A DNA stretch of 64,000 bases from contig NZ_RHJI01000001.1 in the NCBI RefSeq assembly GCF_004211955.1, positions 1 to 64,000 of the forward strand, read 5' to 3'. Under the pieces are notes generated by a model. The model was given only the letters and a program-made list of their open reading frames with translations. It had not been told where the DNA came from and ran no database searches. Numbering within the stretch: the first letter of the stretch is position 1; each line of letters begins with the position of its first letter. The position numbers were made by a program, and so were the translations under genes. This DNA is from Escherichia sp. E1V33. GTDB lineage: Bacteria; Pseudomonadota; Gammaproteobacteria; Enterobacterales; Enterobacteriaceae. Positions 63,709 through 64,000 of this stretch are shown here, piece after piece.

Positions 63709-64000
63709 TCAGTCACCTAAGTATTGAATGGTGATGTGGTATTTAAAGACATGCTGCTCAATGCTGATTGGCACGCGTTTGCCCTGGCGATTCAAATAGG
63801 TGATTTCCGTGACCAGCTTGCCGCTGGCGTTACGCAGCTCGCGTTTGTCGCCGTTGTCGCGAAGCGTCCAGTCTGTGGGAAGTTGCGGTTGCCAGGCGCT
63901 AATCGGCCAGTGGCTGAGCATCACGTCAGCCAGTACCTGACTTGCGGGCGGTAACTGTGGGACGACGATGGATTGCTCGGCGCGTAGCCCTTTTGCATCG
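63709..64000 (-). CDS. DUF3261 lipoprotein of the aryl polyene cluster (C-terminal part)
   Basis: The open frame runs off the window end; about 97 codons are visible, ending VFKYHITIQYLGD. The sequence SHWPISAWQPQLPTDWTLRD and the NRQGKRVPI segment match the DUF3261 lipoprotein that sits beside ketosynthase apeO in these clusters. The N-terminus and lipobox lie outside. Its stop codon TGA is just upstream of the ketosynthase start. Its role, perhaps transport or attachment of the polyene lipid, is not established. Confidence 0.75.
   Translation of the reverse strand, partial: DAKGLRAEQSIVVPQLPPASQVLADVMLSHWPISAWQPQLPTDWTLRDNGDKRELRNASGKLVTEITYLNRQGKRVPISIEQHVFKYHITIQYLGD

Overview
The window is enterobacterial chromosome, almost certainly genus Escherichia. 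Gene order and most proteins match the region of E. coli K-12 from gadA through the acid fitness island, gor, prlC, pitA, yhiI-rbbA-yhhJ and nikABCDE-nikR to acpT, shown here in the opposite orientation. Housekeeping proteins (PrlC, Gor, RlmJ, YhhJ) look nearly identical to my memory of K-12, while GadX, GadW, YhiN and YhiM are clearly diverged. A divergent E. coli lineage or a close sister species (cryptic-clade type) fits best. All comparisons with K-12 are from memory, not from an alignment.

Layout. (1) 1-13.2 kb is the acid fitness island: gadA (3' part), gadX, the antisense RNA GadY, gadW, the gadE-mdtE-mdtF operon with a long upstream control region and the small RNA ArrS, hdeD, hdeA, hdeB, yhiD, dctR and slp. 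It links glutamate-dependent acid resistance, periplasmic acid chaperones and an efflux pump under GadE/GadX/GadW. (2) 13.2-14.2 kb has no arsenic-resistance operon, which K-12 carries here. It holds a LexA-controlled type I toxin-antitoxin locus: the DinQ peptide and one Agr antisense RNA. (3) 14.2-25.7 kb is core genome: gor, rlmJ, prlC, rsmJ, dtpB, uspA, uspB, pitA, yhiN.

(4) 25.64-40.30 kb is an island bounded by a perfect 21-bp direct repeat whose left copy overlaps the end of yhiN. It carries a four-gene type I secretion operon: a roughly 2950-residue BapA-like adhesin, an outer-membrane factor, an ABC exporter and an HlyD-type adaptor. An ERIC element lies near the right end. (5) 40.4-47.1 kb has yhiM and the yhiI-rbbA-yhhJ ABC operon, preceded by a proline-rich mini-ORF. 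(6) 47.1-53.5 kb is accessory DNA where K-12 has rhsB: a HicAB toxin-antitoxin pair and a seven-gene sugar operon (GntR regulator, galactitol-type IIA/IIB/IIC, FGGY kinase, dedicated HPr, class II aldolase). (7) 53.6-59.5 kb is the nickel uptake system nikABCDE-nikR. The perfect NikR operator lies about 470 bp upstream of nikA, separated from it by a repeat element holding three 81-bp units. (8) 59.5-64 kb is acpT and the end of an aryl-polyene-type fatty acid synthesis cluster running off the window.

The strongest leads are the direct-repeat-bounded adhesin island, the displaced nik operator with its tandem repeat, the PTS/HPr/FGGY-kinase operon, and the one-antitoxin version of dinQ/agr. 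No tRNA, rRNA, CRISPR array, integrase or intact insertion sequence was seen.
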